The position numbers and the translations under genes are program-made. The notes below the pieces were generated by a model, which did no database searches, was not told where the DNA came from, and worked only from the letters and a program-made list of their open reading frames with translations. 16,814 bases of DNA from an uncultured Clostridia bacterium (GTDB lineage: Bacteria; Bacillota; Clostridia; Oscillospirales; Oscillospiraceae): positions 1 through 16,814 of the forward strand of contig CAMWSZ010000019.1 in NCBI GenBank assembly GCA_947177005.1, in the 5' to 3' direction. Shown here one piece after another: positions 1-7,733 of this stretch (within the stretch, counting starts at the first letter, position 1; each line of letters starts with the position of its first letter).

Positions 1-80
1 GTCTGGGAGATAACCAAGGTGTCATGGGCGCGGTAAAATTGGCTATGGATGCCTACACGGATAAGGGGGGCCGCCTGTGA
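1..80 (+). CDS. ROK-family sugar kinase, C-terminal end only (partial)
   Basis: This is the last 25 codons of a gene that begins before the window; the first complete codon starts at base 3 and the TGA stop is at 78-80. The visible residues begin LGDNQGVMGAVKLAMD, resembling the C-terminal helix of ROK-family kinases, where a Gly-rich 'GDxxGxxGA' turn precedes the last helix. The stop overlaps the GTG start of the next gene (GTGA), so the two are probably translationally coupled. The manA neighbour suggests a fructokinase, mannokinase or GlcNAc kinase role, but too little is present to choose. Confidence 0.6.
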   Translation, partial: LGDNQGVMGAVKLAMDAYTDKGGRL

Positions 81-1009
81 AGAGTCCTATTTTACTGGAA
101 CCGGTATTCCAGGAAAAGCTGTGGGGCGGCACACGGATGCGGGAACTGTTTGGCTATGACATCCCCAGCGAGCATACCGGAGAATGCTGGGCTATCAGCG
201 CCCATCCCAATGGAGACTGCAAGGTGCGTAATCCGGAATATGCTGGACACACACTCAGCAGCCTTTGGCGGGAACACAGGGAGTTGTTTGGACATCTGGA
301 GGGTGAGGTCTTCCCGCTCCTAATCAAAATCATTGATGCCAAAGAAAACCTGAGCATCCAGGTCCATCCGGATGATGCCTACGCCCGTACATATGAAAAT
401 GGCGCACTGGGCAAGACGGAGTGCTGGTATGTACTGGACTGCCCGGAAAATGCCGCAATCATTATTGGCCACAATGCTGAAAGCCCGGAACAGTTGCGGG
501 AAATGGTAGAACACAGGGAATGGACAGAACTTCTGCGGGAAGTCCCTATAAAAAAAGGCTCATTTTTCCAGATTGATCCCGGCTGCCTGCACGCCATCAA
601 AGCGGGTACAGTTATTCTGGAAACACAGCAGAGCAGTGATGTAACATACCGCTTCTATGACTATGGCCGGTTGGAGAACGGACAGCCTCGTCCGCTTCAT
701 ATCCAGCAAAGTCTGGCAGTAACAAAGGCTCCCTTCCTTCCCTGGAAGGAACCCCCGGAAAGCTGGCAGAAGTTCGATGCAGAGGTAACCGTACTGGTAC
801 GGCGTCCTTGCTATACCGTTTGCCGTGTCAATGTGGATGGGCATTGGGAAAATGACTGGAACCGGCCATTTGTAAATATAAGCGTCACTGCCGGTGAGGG
901 CCTATTGGATGGAATCTCTGTTTGTCAGGGAGCTCATCTGCTTCTGCCTTCAGGCTATGGGACGATGACCCTGGATGGACACTTGGAGCTGATCTGCTCC
1001 TATCTGTAA
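77..1009 (+). CDS. manA: Class I mannose-6-phosphate isomerase
   Basis: This enzyme interconverts mannose-6-phosphate and fructose-6-phosphate in the cytoplasm. The 310-residue length fits the short Firmicute type-I isomerases. The cupin zinc site is visible: Q95 and H97 in SIQVHPDD, E115 in GKTECWY, and H172 in GCLHAIKAGT. The family motif YRFYDYGR follows at about 191-198. N-terminal residues LWGGTRM are also typical. The start is GTG at 77, preceded by a G-rich ribosome site (aagggggg, about 63-70) and overlapping the stop of the upstream ROK gene. A GH20 gene follows after about 30 bases, so the three genes form an operon. It would feed mannose, or the mannose part of a glycan, into glycolysis. 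Confidence 0.95.
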   Translation: MKSPILLEPVFQEKLWGGTRMRELFGYDIPSEHTGECWAISAHPNGDCKVRNPEYAGHTLSSLWREHRELFGHLEGEVFPLLIKIIDAKENLSIQVHPDDAYARTYENGALGKTECWYVLDCPENAAIIIGHNAESPEQLREMVEHREWTELLREVPIKKGSFFQIDPGCLHAIKAGTVILETQQSSDVTYRFYDYGRLENGQPRPLHIQQSLAVTKAPFLPWKEPPESWQKFDAEVTVLVRRPCYTVCRVNVDGHWENDWNRPFVNISVTAGEGLLDGISVCQGAHLLLPSGYGTMTLDGHLELICSYL

Positions 1010-1041
1010 GAAGTTAAGGTAAACTGGTGGGAGGTATAAGC

Positions 1042-2457
1042 ATGACAAATGTTGTTTTTTCTCAGCCAAAGCAGTACAAATCCCAGGGTGATGAATTTTG
1101 GAATCTGAACAGTCGTTCACGAGTTATTCTAATGGATGGTAGCGCACCCTGGGAAGAATTGTCAGCCTGCGTAACTCTTTTGGGAGAGGAATATCCTCTG
1201 CTGGGAGCCGCAGCTCAGTTGAGGAATATGGAGGCACTGCCTGGTGATCTGGTCATCCGTGTAGGGGAACCAGAAGAGATAGCCGGTAAAGAAACCTTCC
1301 GTGAGGGCTATGTCATTCACGCAGGGCCGGTGACCGAGCTGACAGCAGAGTCCACACGGGCAGTTATCTACGGCCTGCGCACAGTTTTGGAGGCCCTGGA
1401 GTTGGGCGGGCTGGCATATGGCTGGTTGTCCGACTATCCGCAGACCAAGGAACGGGGTCTGCATCTGGATACAGGCCGGAAGTTTTACTCAAAAAAGTGG
1501 ATTATGGAAAGAGTCCGGGAACTGTCAAAAAACAGGATGAATACGCTATGGTTCCATTTCTCTGAAACAGAGGGGTTTCGTATTGCCTGTGACTCCCATC
1601 CGGAAGTGCCCTCGCTTCAGCATCTCAGCAAAGAGGATGTGCGTGAAATCATAAATCTCTGCGGCGCTTATCACATAGATATCAATCCCGCACTGGACTG
1701 CCCTGGACATTTAGGACAGGCATTGCAGGAGCATCCCAGATGGCAACTTCCCAGAGAGTTTACGGAGCCACTGCATTCCGCACTGAACATCACCCTCCCG
1801 GACGCCAGACGGTTCTTACTGGATTTGATTGACGAATATGCGGAGCTCTTTGCAGATTCAAAGGTGTTTCATATCGGAGGGGATGAGTTTATAGATTTCA
1901 ACCATATTGAAAATTTCCCAGTTATGCTGGACTATGCTAAAGAGCATTTGGGAACTGAGTATAGTGGTTTGGATGTCTATATCGACTATCTGAACGAGGT
2001 TATCGCATATATACGTGCCAAAGGTTTTCAGATACGGATTTGGAATGATGGGCTGTATCGCCAGAACTTGGAGCAGCGGGTAGAACTAGACAGGGATGTA
2101 CAGATTGCTTTCTGGACCAACTGGGATAAAGGAATGGCGCCGCTCCAGACCTTTTTAGAGAAAGGGTACCAAGTTATCAATTACCACAGTGAATATCTAT
2201 ATTATATCTTGCTGCTTCGCGGCGACTATGCGGACCCAGACCCGGAAAAGATATGCAAGGAATGGAACCCAACCATATTCCCTGCCCATCCGCTCTGCGG
2301 CGCTCAGACACTTCCGCCAGAAGCGGCATCCCAGCTGATCGGAAGCTGTTACTCCATCTGGAGCGATTGGCCTGATTTACAGACAGAGGAAGAAGTGATT
2401 TCCCGTTGCCGGAATTCCCTTCGCGCCTTTGCTGTACGATGCTGGAGTCATCGTTGA
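1042..2457 (+). CDS. GH20 beta-N-acetylhexosaminidase, predicted cytoplasmic
   Basis: This is a glycoside hydrolase family 20 exo-enzyme that removes terminal GlcNAc (or GalNAc) by substrate-assisted catalysis. I start it at ATG 1042 (471 residues) because GGGAGG at 1029-1034 lies seven bases upstream; the in-frame GTG at 1027 overlaps that site. An N-terminal alpha/beta domain (about 1-130) precedes the TIM barrel, which opens with RGLHLDTGRKF (about 138-148). The catalytic pair is D281-E282 in HIGGDEF. Other family motifs are DCPGHLGQ (about 219-226) and IRIWNDG. No signal peptide or membrane segment is seen, so the enzyme should act on imported substrate. A terminator lies directly downstream. 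The exact linkage preference cannot be read from the sequence. Confidence 0.88.
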   Translation: MTNVVFSQPKQYKSQGDEFWNLNSRSRVILMDGSAPWEELSACVTLLGEEYPLLGAAAQLRNMEALPGDLVIRVGEPEEIAGKETFREGYVIHAGPVTELTAESTRAVIYGLRTVLEALELGGLAYGWLSDYPQTKERGLHLDTGRKFYSKKWIMERVRELSKNRMNTLWFHFSETEGFRIACDSHPEVPSLQHLSKEDVREIINLCGAYHIDINPALDCPGHLGQALQEHPRWQLPREFTEPLHSALNITLPDARRFLLDLIDEYAELFADSKVFHIGGDEFIDFNHIENFPVMLDYAKEHLGTEYSGLDVYIDYLNEVIAYIRAKGFQIRIWNDGLYRQNLEQRVELDRDVQIAFWTNWDKGMAPLQTFLEKGYQVINYHSEYLYYILLLRGDYADPDPEKICKEWNPTIFPAHPLCGAQTLPPEAASQLIGSCYSIWSDWPDLQTEEEVISRCRNSLRAFAVRCWSHR

Positions 2458-2484
2458 CCTATTTTATAGACATCTAACCAGAAA

Positions 2485-2526
2485 CCCGGAAACCGCTGGT
2501 ATTCAGCAGCTTCCGGGCCTTTTTAT
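2485..2526 (+). terminator. Rho-independent terminator after the GH20 gene
   Basis: Arms CCCGGAA (2485-2491) and TTCCGGG (2511-2517) pair, with an inner GCTG/CAGC stem around a GTATT loop, followed by CCTTTTTATT. It ends the manA-GH20 transcript. The same hairpin lies just past the stop of the convergent nagA gene. On the minus strand it is followed only by a broken T run (TTTCTGGTT), so it may act in both directions but more weakly for nagA. Confidence 0.85.
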
Positions 2527-2550
2527 TCTGGGAAAATAAAGTCTTTCGTC

Positions 2551-3564
2551 CTATCCGCTCCCCTGACTTCGTCCGCGCCGTGCGGGTGCAGTGGAGGCGG
2601 CATACACAGCGGCGGCCAAAGGTATGCCGAAGCGGACTACGTTGCGCACCGCGTCCAGCAGGGAAATGGAACTGCCTGCAATGGTCCCATCCAGCAACGT
2701 CGCCCTGCCATCCTTCACCACGATGGTCTGACCTCCCAGTTCGTAGTCCCCGTCGGGCATACCAGCACAACGGAGGGAGTCACTGATGAGGTTCAGCCGG
2801 TCTCCAAAGAGTTGGTGGGTAGCACGGATGACAGAAGGGTGGATATGGAGGCCGTCGCAAATGAGTTCTACGCTTGCCCCAACATCGAAAGCCGCGCCAA
2901 TAACCCCAGGAGCGCGGTGGAGGAAAGCGGGCATCCCGTTATAGAGGTGGGTGGCATGGGTAGCTCCGGCGGCAAAACCGGCCATGGCAGTGTCGTAATC
3001 TGCCACCGTGTGTCCCAGGGAGACCGTGCAGACTTGGGATACCTCCTGAATGAAGGGGATGGCACCCTCCTCTTCGCAAGCCACAGTGACCAACCTCACC
3101 CGACCTCCGGAAGCCTCGTTGAGCCGATGGAAGAGGGCGGCGTCCGGCTTATGGAGACTTTCCGCCGCCTGAGCGCCCCGCTTGGCGTAGCAAAGGAAGG
3201 GACCCTCCAGATGGATTCCGGCACACTTGGCACCGTGACTGGGTCGAAAATTCCGAATGGCACTCATGGCTGGGATCAGCACATCCTCTTTCAATGTCAT
3301 GGTAGTGGCCAGATAACTGGTGACGCCATGAACTGCGTAGTAGTCTGCCAGCGGCTGAAGTCCAGAGGGCTTTCCATCAGAGAAGTCTTCTCCCATGGCC
3401 CCGTGGGTGTGGATATCTACCAGTCCGGGGATGATGTACTCCCCGGCGGCATCCAAATTCCCAGGCTCCTCCAGCTTTCCGATGGCGATAATATTCTTCT
3501 CAAATTGAATATCTGTCTCTACAAATGTGTTTCCAATTAAAACTCTGCCATTTTTAATAACCAT
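2551..3564 (-). CDS. nagA: N-acetylglucosamine-6-phosphate deacetylase, C-terminally shortened
   Basis: This enzyme deacetylates GlcNAc-6-phosphate to glucosamine-6-phosphate plus acetate, feeding NagB. Amidohydrolase motifs are present in order: H52 and H54 (DIHTHG), E120 (HLEGPF), H185 (SLGHT), H206 (ATHLYNG), H240/H242 (DGLHIHP) and catalytic D262 (ISDSL). The ATG at 3564 has a GAGGAG site upstream, and the gene follows the ROK-like kinase by about 10 bases. At 337 residues it is roughly 40-50 shorter than usual. The chain ends in ASTAPARRGRSQGSG, just where NagA normally continues through a 'GxIxPGKDADLV' strand and a final VNG segment that complete the small beta domain. None of the three frames continues that homology before the terminator. 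The active site is intact, but folding or activity may be affected. Confidence 0.85.
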   Translation of the reverse strand: MVIKNGRVLIGNTFVETDIQFEKNIIAIGKLEEPGNLDAAGEYIIPGLVDIHTHGAMGEDFSDGKPSGLQPLADYYAVHGVTSYLATTMTLKEDVLIPAMSAIRNFRPSHGAKCAGIHLEGPFLCYAKRGAQAAESLHKPDAALFHRLNEASGGRVRLVTVACEEEGAIPFIQEVSQVCTVSLGHTVADYDTAMAGFAAGATHATHLYNGMPAFLHRAPGVIGAAFDVGASVELICDGLHIHPSVIRATHQLFGDRLNLISDSLRCAGMPDGDYELGGQTIVVKDGRATLLDGTIAGSSISLLDAVRNVVRFGIPLAAAVYAASTAPARRGRSQGSG

Positions 3565-3574
3565 ACGCTTCTCC

Positions 3575-4960
3575 TCACCGGTCTGCGATCTTTGGCAGAC
3601 TGGCCGCAGCCATGGACTGCCCTACCCGTCGGAACTTCTCATCAGGCAGTTCAGCCTTGAGAGCGGCGGCTGCATTGGGGTACTCATCCGCAAGGACCTT
3701 CTGGGCTACGGAGAGGATGAGGTCGCCTCCCTTGCCGCTCATAACCCGGCCCAACAACAGAATATGCCGACATCCGTATAGTTCGTAGTAATAGGCAAGA
3801 GTATGGCCCAGGTAGATACCAATAGATTCGTAAACCTTAGCTGCGGCCTCGCTGCCCTTCTCCATCAATTCCTGGACAACCTTGAGCTTCTCGGCTGGAC
3901 TCAATGACACCGCCAGCTCAATGCCCGCCCGGGGTGCCAGCTTGATGACGCTGTCCTGAGAGAAATACTTTACGCCGCAGCCAATATCGCCGCTCCACTC
4001 GTCCCGCATCGCGTCGGGCTGGGCATCCACCGGAACAAATGCCAACTCATTGAGCCAGCCGGTGATACGCCCCTGTCCATCCACATAGCCCACGGCCTCG
4101 CTGGTTCCCATGGCAATGCCCAAGACGTTGGAGTCCTTTAAGCTCATAGCTCCGGCCAGAGCGGAGACGTCGCCATCGTTGATGACGGAATAGGGGATGT
4201 TCCCAAAAGTGTCGGTAACAGCACGGATGTAGATATCTTTCACCTTAGCATCGTAGAGATCCTTGGGGACTGCCAGAAAGAGGGAGGCGGTCATGGCCCG
4301 GTCGTTAATGAAAATTCCTGCGGAGGATACGCCCACTGCGTCCACCCGAGGCATATGCTCTGCGGCGGATTTCAGCGCTGCCACGATACCTGTGTAATGG
4401 TAGTCCGGGTCGGCGCTTGTCTTGGGGAACCAGATCACCTCCTCGGAGTAGACCGTCTCACCGTCCACTACGGCGGACACCTTCCGGTCGCTGCCGCCGG
4501 CGTCAAAGCCGATACGGCAGCCATCCAAGTGACCGCCCATGGCTTTGGGGACATCCATCTCCTGGGGAATTTCCCCTGCCAGGACTACCTCAAAAGGCCG
4601 CTCAAAAACATTGGACATAAACTCCCGATCAAATGCCTGCTCTCCCTGGGAACTGTAGGCGGTATTCAGATACTCGTAGATCCCTGCGTCGCCGCTGACA
4701 TAAATTCGGAAGCCGCCTTTCATCCAGAGGACGGTCTTGATCAGGCGGTTGATGTAGTAGCAGTCCGCCTCGGCCATGTCCGGGGTGCCATGGATGAAGG
4801 TGCGGCATACGGACATCTGTCCGTCCAAGCGCTCCACAGCAACAGCGACAGGTTTTTTGGCATCCGCCAGGAAGGCGCGGTTAAAGAGCAGGAGAGGAAT
4901 GAACTCCGGGTCAAGGGGTGGGACGTGTTTGAGTGTAATTGAGATGCCGAATCTGTCCAT
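3575..4960 (-). CDS. ROK-like sugar kinase with long N-terminal extension
   Basis: This is a 461-residue protein of the ASKHA/ROK sugar-kinase type. The first ~145 residues are an extension I do not recognise. The kinase-like half starts with the phosphate-binding loop IGFDAGGSDRK (about 150-160). It continues with GVSSAGIF (about 210-217), the presumed catalytic Asp in INDGDVSALAGA (about 260-271) and GIAMGTSEAVG (about 281-291). The classic ROK zinc motif CxCGxxGC is absent; a SGDIGCGVKYF segment lies in that area. I start at ATG 4960 because GGAGG lies eight bases upstream; the in-frame ATG at 4975 has no clear site. It sits between nagB and nagA, which suggests it makes the GlcNAc-6-phosphate (or another amino-sugar phosphate) that NagA needs. 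Substrate is inferred from context only. Confidence 0.75.
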   Translation of the reverse strand: MDRFGISITLKHVPPLDPEFIPLLLFNRAFLADAKKPVAVAVERLDGQMSVCRTFIHGTPDMAEADCYYINRLIKTVLWMKGGFRIYVSGDAGIYEYLNTAYSSQGEQAFDREFMSNVFERPFEVVLAGEIPQEMDVPKAMGGHLDGCRIGFDAGGSDRKVSAVVDGETVYSEEVIWFPKTSADPDYHYTGIVAALKSAAEHMPRVDAVGVSSAGIFINDRAMTASLFLAVPKDLYDAKVKDIYIRAVTDTFGNIPYSVINDGDVSALAGAMSLKDSNVLGIAMGTSEAVGYVDGQGRITGWLNELAFVPVDAQPDAMRDEWSGDIGCGVKYFSQDSVIKLAPRAGIELAVSLSPAEKLKVVQELMEKGSEAAAKVYESIGIYLGHTLAYYYELYGCRHILLLGRVMSGKGGDLILSVAQKVLADEYPNAAAALKAELPDEKFRRVGQSMAAASLPKIADR

Positions 4961-5023
4961 AGCAGTTGCCTCCATCTTTTCTTGGTAGCTGGACCAGCCC
5001 CAGGTTTATCGTAATAAAATTGC

Positions 5024-5749
5024 TTATAGCTGACTAAGTGCTGCCTTGTCTCCAACCAAAATCACATTAGAATGCATCTGGAGGATGGAGGCGGGAACCT
5101 GGGGGGTGACAGGGCCAGTGAAGGCAGCTTTAACGGTGTCCGCCTTATCCCCGCCGCTGACCACCATGAGAATCTGCCGGGCCTGCATGATAGATTTGAT
5201 TCCCATAGTGACAGCTTGTCTGGGTACCTCGTCACGGGAGGCAAAAAAGCGAGCGTTGGCGTCGATGGTGCGTTCCGACAAGTTCACCACATGGGTCTCC
5301 AGCTCGAAAGACTCGCCAGGCTCGTTAAAGCCGATATGACCGTTGTGGCCTATGCCAAGCACTTGGATATCGATGCCGCCCAGATCTCGGATGATCTGGT
5401 TGTAGCGGCGGCAGGCTGTGTTGGGATCACTGACCAGGCCATCGGGGACATAGGTATTCTCGGGAGCAATGTTGACGTGGCCGAAGAAATGTTTCTGCAT
5501 GAAATAGTGGTAGCTCTGGTCGTGGTCAGGGGCCAGTCCCACATACTCATCCAAGTTCACAGTACAGACCTGGCTGAAATCCAGATCACCTTTCTCGTAC
5601 CAGGTGATGAGCTGCTTGTAGAGGCCCACAGGGGTAGAGCCGGTGGACAGGCCCAGTACGCTGGTGGGGGTGAGGATTACCTGAGCGGCGACGATATTAG
5701 CGGCCTTGCGGCTCATAGCTTGATAATTTTCAGTAACGTAAATCTTCAT
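5024..5749 (-). CDS. nagB: Glucosamine-6-phosphate deaminase
   Basis: This enzyme converts glucosamine-6-phosphate to fructose-6-phosphate and ammonia, the committed step of amino-sugar breakdown. At 241 residues it matches the short Bacillus-type enzymes, which lack the allosteric C-terminal tail of the E. coli form. Visible motifs are the phosphate loop GLSTGSTPVGLY (about 33-44), NLDEYVGL with the general-base Asp at 67, and GIGHNGHIGFNEPG with H138 and E143. N136 stands where E. coli has Asp141, as in other Firmicutes. The ATG at 5749 has AAGGAG upstream and a near-consensus promoter at 5829-5801. It leads a minus-strand operon with the ROK-like kinase (63-base gap) and nagA. Confidence 0.96.
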   Translation of the reverse strand: MKIYVTENYQAMSRKAANIVAAQVILTPTSVLGLSTGSTPVGLYKQLITWYEKGDLDFSQVCTVNLDEYVGLAPDHDQSYHYFMQKHFFGHVNIAPENTYVPDGLVSDPNTACRRYNQIIRDLGGIDIQVLGIGHNGHIGFNEPGESFELETHVVNLSERTIDANARFFASRDEVPRQAVTMGIKSIMQARQILMVVSGGDKADTVKAAFTGPVTPQVPASILQMHSNVILVGDKAALSQL

Positions 5750-5800
5750 CGGTACACTCTCCTTATAAGAATTTCCGCGGGGCAGGCGGTTTCGGGGGTG

Positions 5801-5829
5801 ATTATATAAGAGCCGACAGAAAAAGTCAA
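5801..5829 (-). promoter_or_regulatory. Sigma-A type promoter of the nagB-ROK-nagA operon
   Basis: On the minus strand, TTGACT (5829-5824) and a perfect TATAAT (5806-5801) are separated by exactly 17 bases. Transcription would start near 5794, leaving a 5' leader of about 45 bases that contains the AAGGAG site of nagB. A short dyad, ATTAT-TG-ATAAT (5837-5848), lies just upstream of the -35 box. It could be a regulator site or simply AT-rich upstream sequence. Confidence 0.85.
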
Positions 5830-5862
5830 TTACTATATTATTGATAATTATTATTTTTACAT

Positions 5863-5872
5863 TTTGTACAAA
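5863..5872. promoter_or_regulatory. Perfect palindrome TTTGTACAAA, candidate operator
   Basis: The 10-base sequence is its own reverse complement and lies between the two divergent promoters, about 34 bases upstream of the nagB -35 box and 58 upstream of the importer -35 box. The ROK repressor encoded at 15093-16274 is the obvious candidate binder, but I found no second copy in that gene's promoter, so the assignment is weak. Confidence 0.35.
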
Positions 5873-5929
5873 CTTTTAGTATTATGATGTTATATTATGA
5901 ACAATAATGTGATTATATCTCGAAAGTTA

Positions 5930-5958
5930 TTGCCGAATTAAAATCAATATGTTATTAT
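5930..5958 (+). promoter_or_regulatory. Candidate promoter for the opp-cutC-transglutaminase operon
   Basis: TTGCCG (5930-5935) and TATTAT (5953-5958) are spaced by 17 bases. The -10 box matches the consensus at five of six positions and the -35 box at four. Transcription would begin near 5965, giving a leader of about 125 bases before the ATG at 6089. Other AT-rich combinations exist nearby, so this is the best of several. Confidence 0.55.
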
Positions 5959-6044
5959 TTAAGAAAATAAACATCTGTTAACTGTCTCTAGTACAAGGCG
6001 ATCACCCCCCAATGTCCCTTGTCTCGCTTGACCACATCTCGTGT

Positions 6045-6063
6045 AAACCCGCGAAAGCGGTTT
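6045..6063 (+). other. Small GAAA-tetraloop hairpin in the importer leader
   Basis: CCGC (6049-6052) pairs with GCGG (6057-6060) around a GAAA loop of the stable GNRA class; AAA/TTT extend the stem past a bulged C. It ends about ten bases before the AAGGAGG site. It could stabilise the mRNA 5' end or influence translation; it has no T tract and is not a terminator. Confidence 0.4.
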
Positions 6064-6088
6064 GCAATATTTTAAGGAGGAAATTAGA

Positions 6089-7678
6089 ATGAAACGATTG
6101 CTACCACTGTTACTGGCCGTGGTAATGGCCCTCGGTCTGGCTGCCTGCGGCGGAGGCAGCACCTCTGGAGGCACCGATGCCAACAACGCCTCTCCCGGAA
6201 CTTCCTCTGGTACCAAGGACTTTGTGGTCGCTATGCAGGCGGATGCCACCAGTATGGACCCCCATATCGGCAGCAACGGCGACTCCAACCAGGTCCTTAA
6301 CGAGATGTATGAGTGTCTGCTGACCTTTGATAAGGACACCAATGTCATCCCCCTGCTGGCCAAGAGTTGGGAGGTTTCCGAGGACGGCCGCACCTATACC
6401 TTCCAGCTGAACGAAGACATTACCTTCCATGATGGCGAACCCTTCACCGCCGAGGCCGTTCGCGCCACCTTTGAGCGCGGCATCAATGACCAGACTCTGA
6501 GTCTCTACCGGACAGTAAAGGATTGGGAGGACGTGCGCGTAGAGAGCGACTATGAGGTGGCCATCATCCTCAAGGAACCCAACAACACCTTCATCAACAA
6601 AATCACCCAGACCCGTATTGTCTCCCCCAAGGCCCTTGCCCGTGACGACGTGGGTGACTACCTGTCCAAGAACTCTGCCGGCACTGGTCCCTACATCCTC
6701 TCTGGACGTGTGGACGGCGGCTACACCAAAATGATCCGCAACGAAAACTACTGGCAGGAGGGTCCCAAGGTTGACACCCTGACCTTCAAGGTCGTACCCG
6801 AGGATGGTTCCCGTCTGGCTATGCTCCAGACCGGCGAAGCCCATGTTGCCATCCCTGTGCCTCTGACAGACACCACCGCCATTGAGAGCGATCCCAATCT
6901 GATCCTGGATGTGGTCCCCGGCATCACCTACCGTTATGTCACTCTGAACACCGAGTGGACCCTGCCCGACGGGCGCAAGCCCTTTGCTGATAAGCGGATT
7001 CGCCAAGCTCTGAACTACGCATTTGACAGCGAAGCCTACGCCAAGGTTGTGTTCAGCGGCTACGCCGTGGAGCCCACCTCCATCTTCTCCACCGCCATTT
7101 TGTACCACGCCCCCCAGACTCCCTATAAAGCCGACTTGGAGAAGGCTAAATCCCTGATGGAAGAGGCCGGATTTGGTGATGGTTTCGAGGTAAATATCAT
7201 TGTGGATAATACCTCTGTCGAGCAGAAGGGCGCAACCTTCGTCATGCAGCAGCTCAGTCAGATCGGCGTGACGGTGAATCTTCTGCCCAACGAGTCCACC
7301 GCCAACGCCGAACTGACAAGCGCACCTCTGGAGAACACCACTGTCCAGATGTGGTACGTCAACTGGGGTTCCGGCTCCTACGAGGCCGACGGCTCCATGC
7401 GCAGTATTCTCCACGGCGACAAGTTCCCGCCCGAGGGCTACAACACCGCTTTCTGGAACAACGCACAGTTCAACCAGCTTCTGGATGACGCTCTGAAGAT
7501 GAGTGACACCGATGAAATCGCCGCGGCATACGCCGAGGCTCAGGCCATCGCCTGGGAGGAGTGCCCCTGGATCTTCCTGGGCAACGATAACAGCGTCAAC
7601 GCCTACCGCAGCAACGTCACCGGACTACTCTACAAGCCCGCCGGTACCTATGTGTTCCGCACTGTCGGCCTGGAGTAA
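6089..7678 (+). CDS. Oligopeptide-type ABC transporter substrate-binding lipoprotein (SBP_bac_5)
   Basis: This is the extracellular receptor of the adjacent importer. ATG 6089 is preceded by a perfect AAGGAGG (6074-6080), so the upstream TTG at 6062 is not the start. The 529-residue protein opens with a lipoprotein signal, MKRLLPLLLA..., and a lipobox LAAC with the lipidated Cys at 20, followed by a Gly/Ser/Thr-rich linker. The mature part shows family-5 binding-protein features: ATSMDPHIGS near the start, LAKSWEVSEDGRTYTFQL, and ITFHDGEPFTAEAVRATFER. Family members bind di- and oligopeptides, but also nickel, glycosides and muropeptides. Codon use is visibly biased to C/G-ending codons, as expected for a highly expressed receptor. 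The ligand cannot be read from the sequence. Confidence 0.93.
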   Translation: MKRLLPLLLAVVMALGLAACGGGSTSGGTDANNASPGTSSGTKDFVVAMQADATSMDPHIGSNGDSNQVLNEMYECLLTFDKDTNVIPLLAKSWEVSEDGRTYTFQLNEDITFHDGEPFTAEAVRATFERGINDQTLSLYRTVKDWEDVRVESDYEVAIILKEPNNTFINKITQTRIVSPKALARDDVGDYLSKNSAGTGPYILSGRVDGGYTKMIRNENYWQEGPKVDTLTFKVVPEDGSRLAMLQTGEAHVAIPVPLTDTTAIESDPNLILDVVPGITYRYVTLNTEWTLPDGRKPFADKRIRQALNYAFDSEAYAKVVFSGYAVEPTSIFSTAILYHAPQTPYKADLEKAKSLMEEAGFGDGFEVNIIVDNTSVEQKGATFVMQQLSQIGVTVNLLPNESTANAELTSAPLENTTVQMWYVNWGSGSYEADGSMRSILHGDKFPPEGYNTAFWNNAQFNQLLDDALKMSDTDEIAAAYAEAQAIAWEECPWIFLGNDNSVNAYRSNVTGLLYKPAGTYVFRTVGLE

Positions 7679-7733
7679 TTTCCGGCAGGTCTGATATCTT
7701 CAGCATTGATAAAGTAAGGGTTCTAAAAATTCC

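Larger units (their letters stand above)
5750..6088. promoter_or_regulatory. AT-rich divergent control region between nagB and the importer operon
   Basis: No gene lies in these 339 bases. Positions about 5815-5975 are strongly AT-rich against GC-richer coding flanks. They hold the nagB promoter, a candidate promoter for the importer, a perfect 10-base palindrome TTTGTACAAA (5863-5872), and the dyads ATTAT-TG-ATAAT (5837-5848) and ATTAT-N5-ATAAT (5894-5908). The 6000-6088 part is the GC-richer leader of the importer gene, with ACAAGG (5993-5998) facing CCTTGT (6017-6022) as possible hairpin arms. The arrangement suits joint control of both operons by one regulator; that is inference. Confidence 0.7.

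Noticed and set aside
2474..2620. Frameshift that might restore the nagA C-terminus
   Set aside because: I read all three minus-strand frames past the stop; none shows the expected GKDADLV-like strand or the final VNG segment, so a simple single-base fix does not explain the short end.
5072..5809. Long open frame on the + strand opposite nagB (245 codons)
   Set aside because: It mirrors the nagB coding sequence, has no family likeness or ribosome site, and also runs over the nagB promoter; nagB is unmistakable on the other strand.
6062..6088. TTG start nine codons upstream for the binding protein
   Set aside because: It would put the perfect AAGGAGG inside the coding sequence and spoil the lipoprotein signal peptide; ATG 6089 fits both.
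6110..7414. Long open frame on the - strand opposite the binding-protein gene (434 codons)
   Set aside because: A shadow produced by C/G-ending codon bias in the lipoprotein gene; its composition is Gly/Val/His-rich without any recognisable motif.
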